Assembly (NCBI RefSeq): GCF_001050115.1
Contig: NZ_CP012024.1
Coordinates: forward strand, 228,001 to 292,000
From: Bacillus smithii
Lineage (GTDB): Bacteria > Bacillota > Bacilli > Bacillales > DSM-4216
Length of the DNA: 64,000 nucleotides
Reading direction: 5' to 3'
In this document: piece after piece, positions 8,153 through 17,002 of the stretch
How positions within the stretch are numbered: the first letter of the stretch is position 1
How the letters are laid out: every line of letters begins with the position of its first letter
The notes under the pieces: model-generated
What the model was told of the DNA's origin: nothing
The model's database searches: none
What the model saw: the letters and a program-made list of their open reading frames with translations, nothing else
Translations under genes and position numbers: made by a program

Positions 8153-9505
8153 ATGTCAATCTCAGTTCAATTGCCTCGACTATCCGATACTCATGATGAA
8201 AGTTTGATCACCTTTTGGCATGTTTCAGAAGGGGATGAAGTCAAAAAAGACGATACGATCGTGGAAGTTCAAACCGAAAAAGCCGTTTCGGAAATTCAAG
8301 CTCCGGAGTCGGGGATCATAAAAGAAATCAGGAAAAAAAGAGGCGATACAGCTGCCATCGGGGATGTATTGGCCATCATTGAAACCGTCGAGGAAACGGT
8401 TCAGTCTGATTCAACAGAGGAACAGCAAAAGTCTCTACAAGACGTTCATGTAGAGAAAAAAGCGACCCCGCGCGTCAAAAAGTTGGCGAAAGAACTTGGG
8501 GTGGATTGGCGTCTTGTCACGCCCACCGGTCCTAACGGTAAAGTCACGGAAGAAGATATTAGGAACGCAGTACAAAAAAGCACCGATGAAAAGCCGTCCA
8601 ACCGATTCTTTATCGCGGCTCCGTCTGTACGCAAATTTGCCAGAGAACACAATGTGAACCTTGAGGAAGTGACTCCGAGCGGGCCAAACGGAAGAATCGT
8701 AAAAAGTGATATTGAAGCGGTCTTGGCCAATCGAAAATTACAACAGGCAGAGGCGGAACAGGAAGCGGCGGCCGGCAAGGAAACAACGAATGAAGAAGTC
8801 ATCCCGCAAGGCCAGCGAAGAATACCGCTTTCCGGCATACGAAAAGTGATAGCAAAAGCCATGGTTCATTCGAAGTCCGTCATTCCGCATGTTACTCATT
8901 TCGACGAGGCCAATGTCACAAAGCTTGTTTCCCACCGCCAAAGGGTAAAACCGTTTGCAGAAGAAGAAGGCATCAAATTGACGTATTTAGCTTACACAGT
9001 TAAAGCATTAACGGCCGTTCTTAAAAAATACCCGATGCTTAATGCTTCGTTGGACGATGAACGCGATGAAATCATTTTGAAGCATGAATACCATATCGGT
9101 TTTGCAGCGGACACCGATCATGGTCTTGTCGTTCCGGTCATTCGACATGCAGACAAAAAGTCGTTGTTTCAAATCGCCAAAGAGATCCAAGAACTTGCGA
9201 AAAAAGCAAGAGATGGATCGATCAAAGCCGATGAAATGACAGGAGCCACTTGCACAATATCCAATATCGGATCGGTAGACGGTTCTTGGTTTACTCCAAT
9301 TATCAATCATCCGGAATCATGTATTTTAGGCATTGGCAGAATGGAGAAAAAACCGATCGTAGTTCATGATTCGATTGACATTGCTTCGATGATGGCTTTG
9401 TCCCTCAGCTACGACCATCGCCTGATCGACGGCGTTTTAGCTCAAAAAGCTTTAAATGAACTGAAAAAATATTTAAGCGAACCGGATTTGTTATTTGTTC
9501 AGTAA
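8153..9505 (+). CDS. acoC: Acetoin dehydrogenase E2 (dihydrolipoyl acyltransferase) with two peripheral-subunit-binding domains
   Basis: 450 residues. The lipoyl domain (about 1-80) has the lipoylation loop VQTEKAVSEI, with Glu in place of the usual Asp before Lys. Two separate peripheral-subunit-binding domains follow: TPRVKKLAKELGVDW...GPNGKVTEEDI (about 102-140) and APSVRKFAREHNVNL...GPNGRIVKSDI (about 150-185). The catalytic acyltransferase domain ends with the active-site SYDHRLIDG. It transfers the acetyl group to CoA and forms the complex core. Two such domains are more than the single one usual in AcoC. No E3 (acoL) gene follows, so the dihydrolipoamide dehydrogenase must come from elsewhere. 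ACAGGAGGT precedes the ATG. Confidence 0.9.
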   Translation: MSISVQLPRLSDTHDESLITFWHVSEGDEVKKDDTIVEVQTEKAVSEIQAPESGIIKEIRKKRGDTAAIGDVLAIIETVEETVQSDSTEEQQKSLQDVHVEKKATPRVKKLAKELGVDWRLVTPTGPNGKVTEEDIRNAVQKSTDEKPSNRFFIAAPSVRKFAREHNVNLEEVTPSGPNGRIVKSDIEAVLANRKLQQAEAEQEAAAGKETTNEEVIPQGQRRIPLSGIRKVIAKAMVHSKSVIPHVTHFDEANVTKLVSHRQRVKPFAEEEGIKLTYLAYTVKALTAVLKKYPMLNASLDDERDEIILKHEYHIGFAADTDHGLVVPVIRHADKKSLFQIAKEIQELAKKARDGSIKADEMTGATCTISNIGSVDGSWFTPIINHPESCILGIGRMEKKPIVVHDSIDIASMMALSLSYDHRLIDGVLAQKALNELKKYLSEPDLLFVQ

Positions 9506-9714
9506 ATACTTCATTTGTAGTTCCGGAAAACTGAAGTTTCATCAATGAAAATAAAACAGCAGAATGACATCTTCACAAAGGTTTAGGGACTGTTGTTCTT
9601 CATGTTCATTGAAAGGGAGACATATATCTTTTCATCTATGAAACAACTAAAATTTTTCACGGTTTTTCAGCAACATTTCTTTTTTATATTGAATAAACAA
9701 AGGGGGCGTCACTT

Positions 9715-10770
9715 TTGAAAACGATTGAAAACGCTTATTATACTCATGAAGTTCACGGTGATTATGAAATCTTTGAACTGGGAGACTTTCAGTTGGAAGA
9801 AGGAGGCACTATTCGAGACTGTAAATTGGCCTACAAAACGTTCGGCAAGCTGAATGAAGCGAAGGATAATGCGATCCTGTTTCCCCACATGTATTCCGGA
9901 ACCCACAAGGCGATGGAAATTTATATTGGAGAGGGGATGGCGTTAGATCCAAGCAAATACTTCATTATTCTACCGAATCAGCTTGGCAATGGTTTATCCA
10001 GTTCACCTCACAATACTCCGTTTCCATTTGGCCGAGGGGCTTTTCCAAAGGTGAGGATCAGCGATGATGTCCGGGCTCAACATAAACTGGTCACCGAAAA
10101 ATTCGGAATCAAGACTTTGCAGTTGGTGGTCGGTTGGTCCATGGGGGCTCAGCAGACCTATGAATGGGCGGTGCGGTATCCGGAAATGGTGAAGCTAGCG
10201 GCTCCGATTGGCGGGACGGCTAAAAATACACCTCATGATTTTCTTTTTACCGAAACTTTAATCGAGGCAATCACTTCTGACCCTGCATTTCAAGACGGAT
10301 GGTATGAAGATCATCAACAAGTCCACCGTGGTTTGCGCCGCCACTCCCGAATTTGGGCAGTGATGGGGCTATGTACCGAGTTTTACAAGCAGGAACAGTG
10401 GCGTCGTCTCGGCTTCTCCTCTTTGGACGACTTTTTGGTAGGATACTGGGACAATTGGTTTTTGCCGATGGATCCAAACAATTTGTTGTGTATGGCTTGG
10501 AAATGGCAGCGGGGAGACGTGAGCCGCAACACCGGCGGAGACTTAAAAGCGGCTTTAGAACGGATTCAAGCGAAAGTATATGTTATGCCGTTTGAAGAAG
10601 ACATGTTCTTCCCTGTCCGAGACTGCAAAGCCGAACAAGAGATGATTCCTAACAGCGAACTGCGAGTCATTCCAAGCTTGTGGGGACACTTCACCATGAT
10701 GGGATTTTTTGAAGAGGACAAAAATTACATCGATGCCCAGCTGAAGGACCTTTTGTCTACACCCGTTTGA
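9715..10770 (+). CDS. Alpha/beta-hydrolase of the homoserine O-acetyltransferase (MetX)-like family
   Basis: 351 residues. The nucleophile elbow GWSMGAQQTYEWA, an acidic residue in MPFEEDMFFP, and the late His in WGHFTMMGF form a Ser-Asp-His triad laid out as in MetX. The N-terminal LAYKTFGKLNEAKDNAIL and NQLGNGLSSSPHNTP are also typical of the family. It lacks several MetX hallmarks I would expect and has no methionine genes nearby, so it may be a hydrolase or acyltransferase of other specificity. TTG start behind AAAGGGGGCG. It is 210 bp downstream of acoC and probably separately transcribed. Confidence 0.75.
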   Translation: MKTIENAYYTHEVHGDYEIFELGDFQLEEGGTIRDCKLAYKTFGKLNEAKDNAILFPHMYSGTHKAMEIYIGEGMALDPSKYFIILPNQLGNGLSSSPHNTPFPFGRGAFPKVRISDDVRAQHKLVTEKFGIKTLQLVVGWSMGAQQTYEWAVRYPEMVKLAAPIGGTAKNTPHDFLFTETLIEAITSDPAFQDGWYEDHQQVHRGLRRHSRIWAVMGLCTEFYKQEQWRRLGFSSLDDFLVGYWDNWFLPMDPNNLLCMAWKWQRGDVSRNTGGDLKAALERIQAKVYVMPFEEDMFFPVRDCKAEQEMIPNSELRVIPSLWGHFTMMGFFEEDKNYIDAQLKDLLSTPV

Positions 10771-10826
10771 GAACGGATGCAGAGCGGATTTTAACAAGAT
10801 GATTATATAAGATGGATGAAAGTCGA

Positions 10827-10861
10827 AGAATCAGAGCAAAAAACAGCTCTGGTTCTTTTTT
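10827..10861 (+). terminator. Terminator of the MetX-like gene
   Basis: AGAATCAGAGC (10827-10837) pairs with GCTCTGGTTCT (10845-10855), followed by six T. Confidence 0.8.
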
Positions 10862-11437
10862 GATGTAAAGACCAGGGAAAACCACCTTTCTCACGAAAAA
10901 AACTGTCTGAATAAAGGAATGGAATAGAAATGACTCGTTAATGAAATGCACTTCTGTCAATGTAGTCAACAATGTTTGTCCAGTTGCTTTGGCATAATCT
11001 GTTTTCGATAAAAATTAATCATCTGGACAAAATAAGGGAGACGAAAAATGAGTAAAAGATGCGTGATGTGAATAGCGAACGAAAGAACGTTTCCATTATC
11101 TGAAAGTGTAAAACCTGTTATCATTCCATTTGTTTTCCATGAACCGTCTGTTCGTATAAACATGAGTCTTGCTGTCCGGTGTTATTTCGTTTGTTTTAAC
11201 TCCCTTCTGTTCAACGTTTCTTGTTGAAGGGTCTAAGTCCATAGATATTGCTCCGCTTTTGACAGATGTGAATTGGGAAAGAGTTCCATTCTTTGTTGGC
11301 ATCGTATGTAAACGGCGCTTGAATTTTTTCCATTTGAATGGATGTGAAAAACAACAATGGAAGAATCATTCTTGCAGACATGATTTTGAAACATCCTAAC
11401 CTAAACAACCAATTTACACAAAAGGTGTTGTTGCTTG
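10862..11437. other. Intergenic stretch with short overlapping minus-strand frames
   Basis: Three short minus-strand frames overlap between about 10966 and 11408. Read together they could be a decayed gene (pieces such as IRTDGSWKTNGMITGFTLSDNG), but none has a ribosome-binding site and I do not recognise a family. AAAGGTG at 11421 belongs to the next gene. Confidence 0.3.
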
Positions 11438-12211
11438 ATGATCAACAAAAAGTTCGTCCTATGGTGTATCTTGATCATAGGTTGTTCGGTTGCTCTGTCG
11501 TTTATTTGTACAGTTTTCGTAAAAGCGAACGATTTGAATAGAGGCCGAAAGTTTTACGAAGAACACGGAAAAGCCATTTGGGAAATACCGACCAAACAGA
11601 AAGTCATTGCATTGACATTCGATGATGGACCTAGTTCAAAATATACTCCGCAAATTCTGGATATTTTAAAACAATATCACGCCAAAGCAACTTTTTTTGT
11701 GGTGGGGACCTGTGTAAAAGCTCATCCTGATGTAGTGAAACGAGAAATTTTGGATGGACATGAATTAGCGAACCATACATACCATCATTCCGTTTTTAGG
11801 GGGCTGAACGAGGAAGAAATTAGAAATGAATTAAGAAAAACAAAACAAACGATTACGCAACTGACTGGATATTCTCCTAAATTGTTTCGCCCGCCAGGAG
11901 GTTATTACAATGAAACCATTATTAATGTTTCGAACCAAGAAGGTTATACGGTTGTGATGTGGTCATGGCATCAAGATACGTATGATTGGAAAAAACCGGG
12001 CGTTCATAATATTGTAAAAAAGGTTTTATCTAACGCCCGAAATGGGGATATTGTCTTATTTCATGATAACGGCGGAGACCGTCGTCAAACAATTGAAGCA
12101 CTAAAAAAAATTTTACCGGAACTTCAAAAAAGAGGATATAAATTTGTGACCGTATCAGAATTACTACAAATGCATCCGAAATACAGATATCTCGACTGGA
12201 CGCCAGGGTAA
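11438..12211 (+). CDS. Polysaccharide deacetylase (NodB homology), membrane-anchored
   Basis: 257 residues. A single hydrophobic segment (about 6-28) anchors or exports the enzyme. All NodB motifs are present: TFDDGPS (catalytic Asp pair), NHTYHHS (metal His residues), RPPGGYYN, the DTYDW segment, and IVLFHDNGG with the final His. It removes acetyl groups from N-acetylglucosamine or N-acetylmuramic acid of peptidoglycan or another glycan outside the cell. Either the TTG at 11435 or the ATG at 11438 can follow AAAGGTG; the ATG is preferred. Related Bacillus proteins include PdaA/PdaB and YlxY; which one it equals is not clear. Not in an operon. Confidence 0.88.
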   Translation: MINKKFVLWCILIIGCSVALSFICTVFVKANDLNRGRKFYEEHGKAIWEIPTKQKVIALTFDDGPSSKYTPQILDILKQYHAKATFFVVGTCVKAHPDVVKREILDGHELANHTYHHSVFRGLNEEEIRNELRKTKQTITQLTGYSPKLFRPPGGYYNETIINVSNQEGYTVVMWSWHQDTYDWKKPGVHNIVKKVLSNARNGDIVLFHDNGGDRRQTIEALKKILPELQKRGYKFVTVSELLQMHPKYRYLDWTPG

Positions 12212-12380
12212 AGAATGAGTCGGAGGACGGAAACGTCGCTAATCCGCACTCAAATTTTATTAAAGCAAAATTCATGTCCACGGCTCTCGACTGCAAACCT
12301 TTTCTAATAGTGTACTGTTATAAAGATTACATGCGGAAGAGAGCCACAAAACCATTATTTTTGAAAAGACATTTTATTAT

Positions 12381-12842
12381 TTAACTCATGACTGAATTCA
12401 CCCATCGAAAGAACTTCCATACGATGATCATAAAAAGACCATATCCAAAAAAAGAATAGGAATGTTTCCATTGATTATGATGAACAAACCACCCGAATGC
12501 TTCTGATTGTTTTTCAACAAATGACATTGCTAGACTTGCCATGATAATAAAAGCCCTTTTTTTCCAAATGTTTAACTTTTCCATAAAATATAGAAAACAA
12601 AAGGTGAAAATGGGCAAGCCGATAAGAGTAAATACAATGTTGATGGTGAAAATGGCTGAATAGGGTCTTAACGGAAAGCTGTACCACTCGTTTCCGACAA
12701 AATAAAGATCCAAATAAGTTCCTATCCATGAGGCGAACAAAGCGGTCAAAATATAGGCAGCAATGGTTTTGCTTTTAACGGAAAATGGCTTTTTTCGCGA
12801 TAACCGCAAGTTCCATTTTTTCGATCGTCTCACAATATTCAT
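12381..12842 (-). CDS. CBO0543-family multi-pass membrane protein
   Basis: 153 residues with four to five hydrophobic helices and the family pattern WIGTYLDLYFV, PIFTFCFLYFMEKL, and aromatic KHSYSFFGYGLF near the end. Function unknown. It overlaps the end of the DUF2515 gene by 68 bp. A GGGGAG site 7 nt before the ATG at 12842 sets the start, rather than the TTG six bases earlier, and points to translational coupling with the upstream gene. Confidence 0.75.
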   Translation of the reverse strand: MNIVRRSKKWNLRLSRKKPFSVKSKTIAAYILTALFASWIGTYLDLYFVGNEWYSFPLRPYSAIFTINIVFTLIGLPIFTFCFLYFMEKLNIWKKRAFIIMASLAMSFVEKQSEAFGWFVHHNQWKHSYSFFGYGLFMIIVWKFFRWVNSVMS

Positions 12843-13932
12843 CGGCAATCTCCCCGTTTATTTCTTCATCTAGCTTGTTGAAATAATCCGTAATCGTCCA
12901 GTCATAGAACCAATCTCCAATGTCTGCTTTCTCATGTGAAACGTTTTTCCATGCGTACTCTAATCTTGGACTATAGATTCGAGGGACCCCTTTTTGTATT
13001 TGGCCGTTTTTCATACGGCGTCGATAGGGCCGGCCCGGAATCGATTCACGAACGTCATGAAATAGGTGGGGCCAGTAATCTTTGCGAGATCCAGTGTGAG
13101 GGCAAGAAACGGCCCAACGAATGAACGTGTCTACCCCCTCTTTATTATAAAAAAGCAAGGAATATAACCGTTTTCCTAATAAAATCCGTTCATGAAGATA
13201 ATCGAAACGTTGCAATGTTTGCCCCATAAGACCGATACTTCGCTTCTCATTTTCTTTATAGTAAGGAAACAAAATATGGTTTAATCGAAGAAAATCTTGA
13301 AGCTTAAACTCTATTGTATGAAAGACGTTTTTTTGAAAAAGGGCATTTTGAATGACTCGCTTTTCTAAATAGCTTTGTTCATTTATGACAAGAGCAATGG
13401 CGAGAATATAAGGGTCACGATATTTCCAAAAGTGGTTCCAGATCGTTTCCATAAAAGTAGAGACATGAAAAAAAGGGAGAAGGGAAAAAAGCGGTTTATT
13501 TCTTTTTATACTTTCTTCATAAAGTAAAAACTGCGGGTATATATCTTGAAAAATAAGCCAATTTCCACGTTCCAAAAAGGAAAAGAAAAATTGTTGTTCC
13601 TGTTCCGTTAATAAATGGGACAAGAGATCTCCTTTTAAGTCAGTCATATTCCAGCCGCCATTTCTGGAAACCATATGTCCCAAAAACGCCCAATGAATTT
13701 CCGGATGACGCAAATAAACATCCAAGTAGCTTTTCGTTCTGGTGATATTGTTTTGATTTTTGATTTCGGTTTGGATGAGTATTTGTTGGATGAGTTTTCT
13801 TTCCTCTATCGTTAAATCAGATTCATTTACCGCGGCCATTTTGAAACCTTTGCCCTTTTTCTTTAACTCCTCATTGATTTCAAGAAGAAATGGGGGTGTA
13901 TTCCGTTTTTTCTTTTTCTTTATCAGCCCCAA
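12775..13932 (-). CDS. yppC: YppC-like DUF2515 protein
   Basis: 385 residues, soluble, rich in aromatic and basic residues: HPEIHWAFLGHMVSRNGGWNMTDLKGDL and CPHTGSRKDYWPHLFHDV are the family's conserved stretches. Function unknown; known in B. subtilis as YppC. TTG start behind GGAGGGGAG, followed by an overlapping small membrane gene, so the two are probably one operon. Confidence 0.8.
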   Translation of the reverse strand: MGLIKKKKKRNTPPFLLEINEELKKKGKGFKMAAVNESDLTIEERKLIQQILIQTEIKNQNNITRTKSYLDVYLRHPEIHWAFLGHMVSRNGGWNMTDLKGDLLSHLLTEQEQQFFFSFLERGNWLIFQDIYPQFLLYEESIKRNKPLFSLLPFFHVSTFMETIWNHFWKYRDPYILAIALVINEQSYLEKRVIQNALFQKNVFHTIEFKLQDFLRLNHILFPYYKENEKRSIGLMGQTLQRFDYLHERILLGKRLYSLLFYNKEGVDTFIRWAVSCPHTGSRKDYWPHLFHDVRESIPGRPYRRRMKNGQIQKGVPRIYSPRLEYAWKNVSHEKADIGDWFYDWTITDYFNKLDEEINGEIADEYCETIEKMELAVIAKKAIFR

Positions 13933-14486
13933 AATGTCTCCCCTCCCTCAACAAAACATTTTGTTAAATGAAAGGGATGGCAAGTGTGACGTTTAGTGTT
14001 CCAAACGAAGTCCACTGAGTCTTGAATACATGGAAAATAGACAATCTAAAGAGGTCATACCAATGGAAACGAGATGTGTATATGATCATCTTATTACGTG
14101 CTTTGAAAATAAATGATGAAGACTTCATTAAAGCACAGCCGGCAAAATTCGGAAATAAAGAAATAAGGCAAACAGGAATTAAGAAACGTAACTGAGTGGG
14201 CAAAAGGGTAGGAAGCGTAGATAAGGCGAAAAACGTTCATCGTAAAATGGGAGGGCAGGACCAAAACAAGAACGAAGATCATTTTTTTAAGTCATCGTTG
14301 TCAATAAATGGATAAGGATGTTTAGCTTTCCCGTGAAAGGGTATTTGAAATGCAGTTCTTAGTGATTTAGGTTAGAGCGTTTTTATTGTTTTTCCGGAAT
14401 CCAGCCACGGGGAAAGTTTACATCATTTGGATTAAAAATAAAAAATTGGAAATTATGTATGATATAATAAACTTGCACAGCTGCAT
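13933..14486. other. Intergenic stretch
   Basis: AT-rich, no gene with a credible start. The last part contains the toxin promoter (a -10 TATAAT at 14463). Confidence 0.4.
14463..14468 (+). promoter_or_regulatory. -10 element of the type I toxin transcript
   Basis: Perfect TATAAT about 20 bp upstream of the 5' pairing element at 14487. The -35 region is poor, so the assignment rests on position. Confidence 0.5.
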
Positions 14487-14654
14487 GCAGGGTGGGCAGT
14501 GATTACTCCCTTGAAGAAAGGGGGGTATCACTGATGATGACGGTTTCCGATGCGTTGACGTTAATGATTTCGTTTGCGGCCTTAATCGTTGCCGTCATTT
14601 CTGTGTCGAAAGACAAAAAGTAACCCACCCTGCCGAGCCTAAGTAAGGGTGGGT
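14487..14654 (+). promoter_or_regulatory. Competing long-range RNA pairings in the toxin mRNA
   Basis: GCAGGGTGGG in the 5' leader (14487-14496) is exactly complementary to CCCACCCTGC right after the stop codon (14624-14633). The same downstream block, ACCCACCCT (14623-14631), also pairs perfectly with AGGGTGGGT (14646-14654). The mRNA can therefore switch between a 5'-3' closed form and a local 3' hairpin. Such 5'-3' pairing controls translation in known type I toxins. Confidence 0.65.
14534..14623 (+). CDS. Holin-like type I toxin peptide (29 aa)
   Basis: MMTVSDALTLMISFAALIVA continues with VISVSKDKK: one transmembrane helix and a charged tail, the hallmark of the Bacillus putative holin-like toxins (the TxpA/BsrG kind). 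AAGGGGGG lies 8 nt before the double ATG. The peptide would insert in the cytoplasmic membrane. It is surrounded by a candidate antisense RNA, competing mRNA pairings and a strong terminator, as in type I toxin-antitoxin loci. Too short for ordinary gene callers. Confidence 0.87.
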   Translation: MMTVSDALTLMISFAALIVAVISVSKDKK

Positions 14655-14698
14655 CATATCCGCAAATACGAGGGCCACTGCACTTCTTGCAGTAAGCT
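14615..14698 (-). ncRNA. Candidate antisense antitoxin RNA
   Basis: On the minus strand the 9-bp hairpin ACCCACCCT/AGGGTGGGT is followed by TACTTTTTG, an intrinsic terminator ending near 14615. Upstream, TTGGCG (complement of 14722-14727) with CATACA 16 bp on is a plausible promoter, giving an RNA of about 80 nt. A 5-bp hairpin ACTGC/GCAGT (14677-14693) lies near its 5' end. It would cover the toxin stop codon and the 3' part of the mRNA. Start inferred, not measured. Confidence 0.5.
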
Positions 14699-14709
14699 GT
14701 GTATGCTAG

Positions 14710-14742
14710 GGCATTGGTGACCGCCAATGTCCTTTTTTATTT
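14710..14742 (+). terminator. Terminator of the toxin mRNA
   Basis: GGCATTGG (14710-14717) pairs with CCAATGTC (14724-14731), then six T. Confidence 0.8.
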
Positions 14743-15100
14743 TATGCTATTCCATTTTATTATAATCATAAAACAGGAAAGATGACAAGAAATGACGCAG
14801 GTAAGGATGAATCCGTTTGTGTAGAAATTTTCGCTGTAAAAATAAAGGAATTTTCAACTTTTGAAGGATTTTAATTAAATCGCGATAAATGGAAAACCGA
14901 GTAGAAGGAATTTTTTTCGTTATATATCGCTTTGTGGTGCTGTTGATCGTGATAATTGAAAAAACAATATTCAAAAAAGATTGACAAATAAAAAACCACT
15001 TGTTACCATATTCCCAAGTAATCATATGAGAATTTGATAATTTGCTAGTTGTACAATTTAAAACCAACTCTACGACAATTCATGGTGAGAGGGATGTGAG
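14743..15100. other. Intergenic region carrying the sulfonate-operon promoter
   Basis: No gene. The promoter of the next operon lies at 14981-15009. Between it and the start codon is a loose dyad ATTCCC...GAGAAT (about 15011-15036), of the kind bound by sulfur regulators; this is only suggestive. Confidence 0.35.
14981..15009 (+). promoter_or_regulatory. Sigma-A promoter of the sulfonate operon
   Basis: TTGACA (14981-14986), a 17-bp spacer, then TACCAT (15004-15009): perfect -35, weaker -10. Confidence 0.6.
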
Positions 15101-15898
15101 ATGGTGCCAAAATTTGTATTTAAAAATCATGTACTTACTAGAGGGATTTCATTGATCTGCGTGATCCTGCTGTTCATCCTTTGGACCGTGAGTACAAACT
15201 TAAAATGGATCGATCCGTTGCTTCTTCCGACTCCTCAATCCGTTTGGACGTCATTTGTGGAATTAATAAGAGATGGATATAAAGGGACTCCATTAAGTAC
15301 GCACATTCTAGATAGTATGTACCGATTATTATTCGCTTTAATTTTAGCGTTTTTCACTGCCGTTCCATTAGGAATGCTATGTGGCATGTCAAGATACATA
15401 CTCGCCGTATTTGATCCTATTATTGAATTTTATAGACCGCTTCCTCCTTTAGCCTATTATGCCTTGCTTGTTTTATGGCTCGGTATCGATGATCGATCGA
15501 AAATCGCCTTATTGTTTTTAAGTGCGTTTGCACCTTTATTTATTGCGACAGTATCGGGCGTAAGACGTATTCCGCAAGATCGGATCAACGGTGCATTATC
15601 TTTAGGCGCTTCCAAACTGAAAGTCTTTTTCTATATCATTCTTCCGTCTAGTTTGCCGGACATCATTACGGGTCTTCGCACAGCTATCGGTGTGACTTAC
15701 GGTACATTAGTGGCTGCCGAAATGGTAGCGGCTACCTCGGGGATTGGATGGATGGTATTGGACGCAAGTAAATACTTAAGAAGCGATATCGTTTTTGTAG
15801 GAATTTTTATAATGGGATTCATCGCCATTTTTATAGATAGCCTCATTCGATTGTATTGGCATTTTCGATTCTCTTGGGTTGGAAAACAAGACTCATGA
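15101..15898 (+). CDS. tauC: Taurine/sulfonate-type ABC transporter permease
   Basis: 265 residues with about six transmembrane helices and the BPD permease EAA-like loop GALSLGASKLKVFFYIILPSS (about 165-187), which docks the ATPase. The family covers nitrate, sulfonate, taurine and pyrimidine-precursor transporters; the TauD homologue at the end of the operon points to taurine or another sulfonate. First gene of a permease, binding protein, ATPase, dioxygenase operon, an order different from E. coli tauABCD. ATG behind GAGGGATG. Confidence 0.82.
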   Translation: MVPKFVFKNHVLTRGISLICVILLFILWTVSTNLKWIDPLLLPTPQSVWTSFVELIRDGYKGTPLSTHILDSMYRLLFALILAFFTAVPLGMLCGMSRYILAVFDPIIEFYRPLPPLAYYALLVLWLGIDDRSKIALLFLSAFAPLFIATVSGVRRIPQDRINGALSLGASKLKVFFYIILPSSLPDIITGLRTAIGVTYGTLVAAEMVAATSGIGWMVLDASKYLRSDIVFVGIFIMGFIAIFIDSLIRLYWHFRFSWVGKQDS

Positions 15899-15922
15899 AG
15901 TATGATAAAGGAGGAAAATTCC

Positions 15923-16981
15923 GTGGCGTTTAAGAGAAACGTATACAGCATCTTAATTATCTTACTATTTAGTATATTTAGTCTTTTAAGCGGCTGTTCT
16001 AGTCAAAGTGCTTCTTCTCAAAAGGAGGGATCATCGGCTTCCGCTTCTAATAGCAGTGTGCCAAAAGAGATCCGATTGGGGTACCAAGTTTCTCCAAATG
16101 GAGAACTTTTAGCCAAGGCATTAGGGTTGCTGGAGAAAAAATACCCGAACATTCACATTAGATGGATTAAATTTGATTCGGGCAGAGATATCAATAATGC
16201 CATGGCAAGTGGGAGCATTGATTTTGGACTCGTTGGAACTCCGCCCGGATCCATTGGCATTGCCAGTGGATTGCCTTATAAAATTTATTATCTGCACGAT
16301 ATTATCGGCGAAAGCGAGGCGCTGGTCGTTAAAAAAGATTCCGGAATTTCCTCTTTAAAAGATTTGAAAAATAAGAAAATTGCCACGACATTCAGTTCAA
16401 CATCCCATTATAGTTTACTGGGAGCTTTGAAAGAAGAGAAGATTGACCTTAAGAAAAATAATATCACTCTACTTGATATGCAGCCTCCTGACATTTATGC
16501 AGCTTGGAAACGCGGGGATATCGATGGAGCATATATTTGGCAGCCAGTACAAACGAAGTTGATTGATGATGGAGGAAAAGTCATCATTTCATCAAAAGAT
16601 TTGGCGAAAAAAGGAATTGTCACGGGAGAATTTGGCATTGTAAGTAAAGATTTTGCGGAAAAATATCCTGAAATTGTAAAAGGATATATCTCTGTTTTAA
16701 ATCAGGCGGTCCATTATTATCGGATCAAACCAGTAGAGTCGTCGAAAGTGCTTTCGAAAGAATTGGGGTTATCGCCTGAGGAAAGCTTAAAAACCATGAG
16801 ACAAATTATATGGTTAGATGCTTCGCAGCAAAAGGAATATTTCGGTGATGCCAAGGAGCCGGGCAAATTAGCCAAAATCTTAAAAGACACGGGAGATTTT
16901 ATGGTGAAACAGAAAAATATACCATCTTCCCCCAGCCTAGCTACTTATCAAAAAGGTCTACTAAGCAATTTATACAAATAA
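15923..16981 (+). CDS. tauA: Sulfonate/taurine ABC transporter substrate-binding lipoprotein
   Basis: 352 residues. The signal peptide ends in the lipobox LLSGC, so it is a lipoprotein; a Ser-rich linker follows. IRLGYQVSPNGELLAKALGL and MASGSIDFGLVGTPP are typical of the TauA/SsuA/NrtA binding proteins. An in-frame ATG occurs at 15902, but AAAGGAGG (15908-15915) lies just before the GTG at 15923, which is therefore the start. Later WKRGDIDGAYIWQPV is the usual ligand-pocket segment. It delivers the sulfonate to the permease and ATPase next to it. Confidence 0.85.
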   Translation: MAFKRNVYSILIILLFSIFSLLSGCSSQSASSQKEGSSASASNSSVPKEIRLGYQVSPNGELLAKALGLLEKKYPNIHIRWIKFDSGRDINNAMASGSIDFGLVGTPPGSIGIASGLPYKIYYLHDIIGESEALVVKKDSGISSLKDLKNKKIATTFSSTSHYSLLGALKEEKIDLKKNNITLLDMQPPDIYAAWKRGDIDGAYIWQPVQTKLIDDGGKVIISSKDLAKKGIVTGEFGIVSKDFAEKYPEIVKGYISVLNQAVHYYRIKPVESSKVLSKELGLSPEESLKTMRQIIWLDASQQKEYFGDAKEPGKLAKILKDTGDFMVKQKNIPSSPSLATYQKGLLSNLYK

Positions 16982-17002
16982 CAGGAATGGAGAAGGGATA
17001 TC

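Noticed and set aside
10966-11408. Overlapping minus-strand frames as possible decayed gene
   Set aside because: Pieces do not match a family I know and lack start signals; kept only as a note on the intergenic stretch.
14503-14727. Minus-strand frame of 74 codons across the toxin locus
   Set aside because: It is the complement of the toxin gene and its RNA structures; no start signal.
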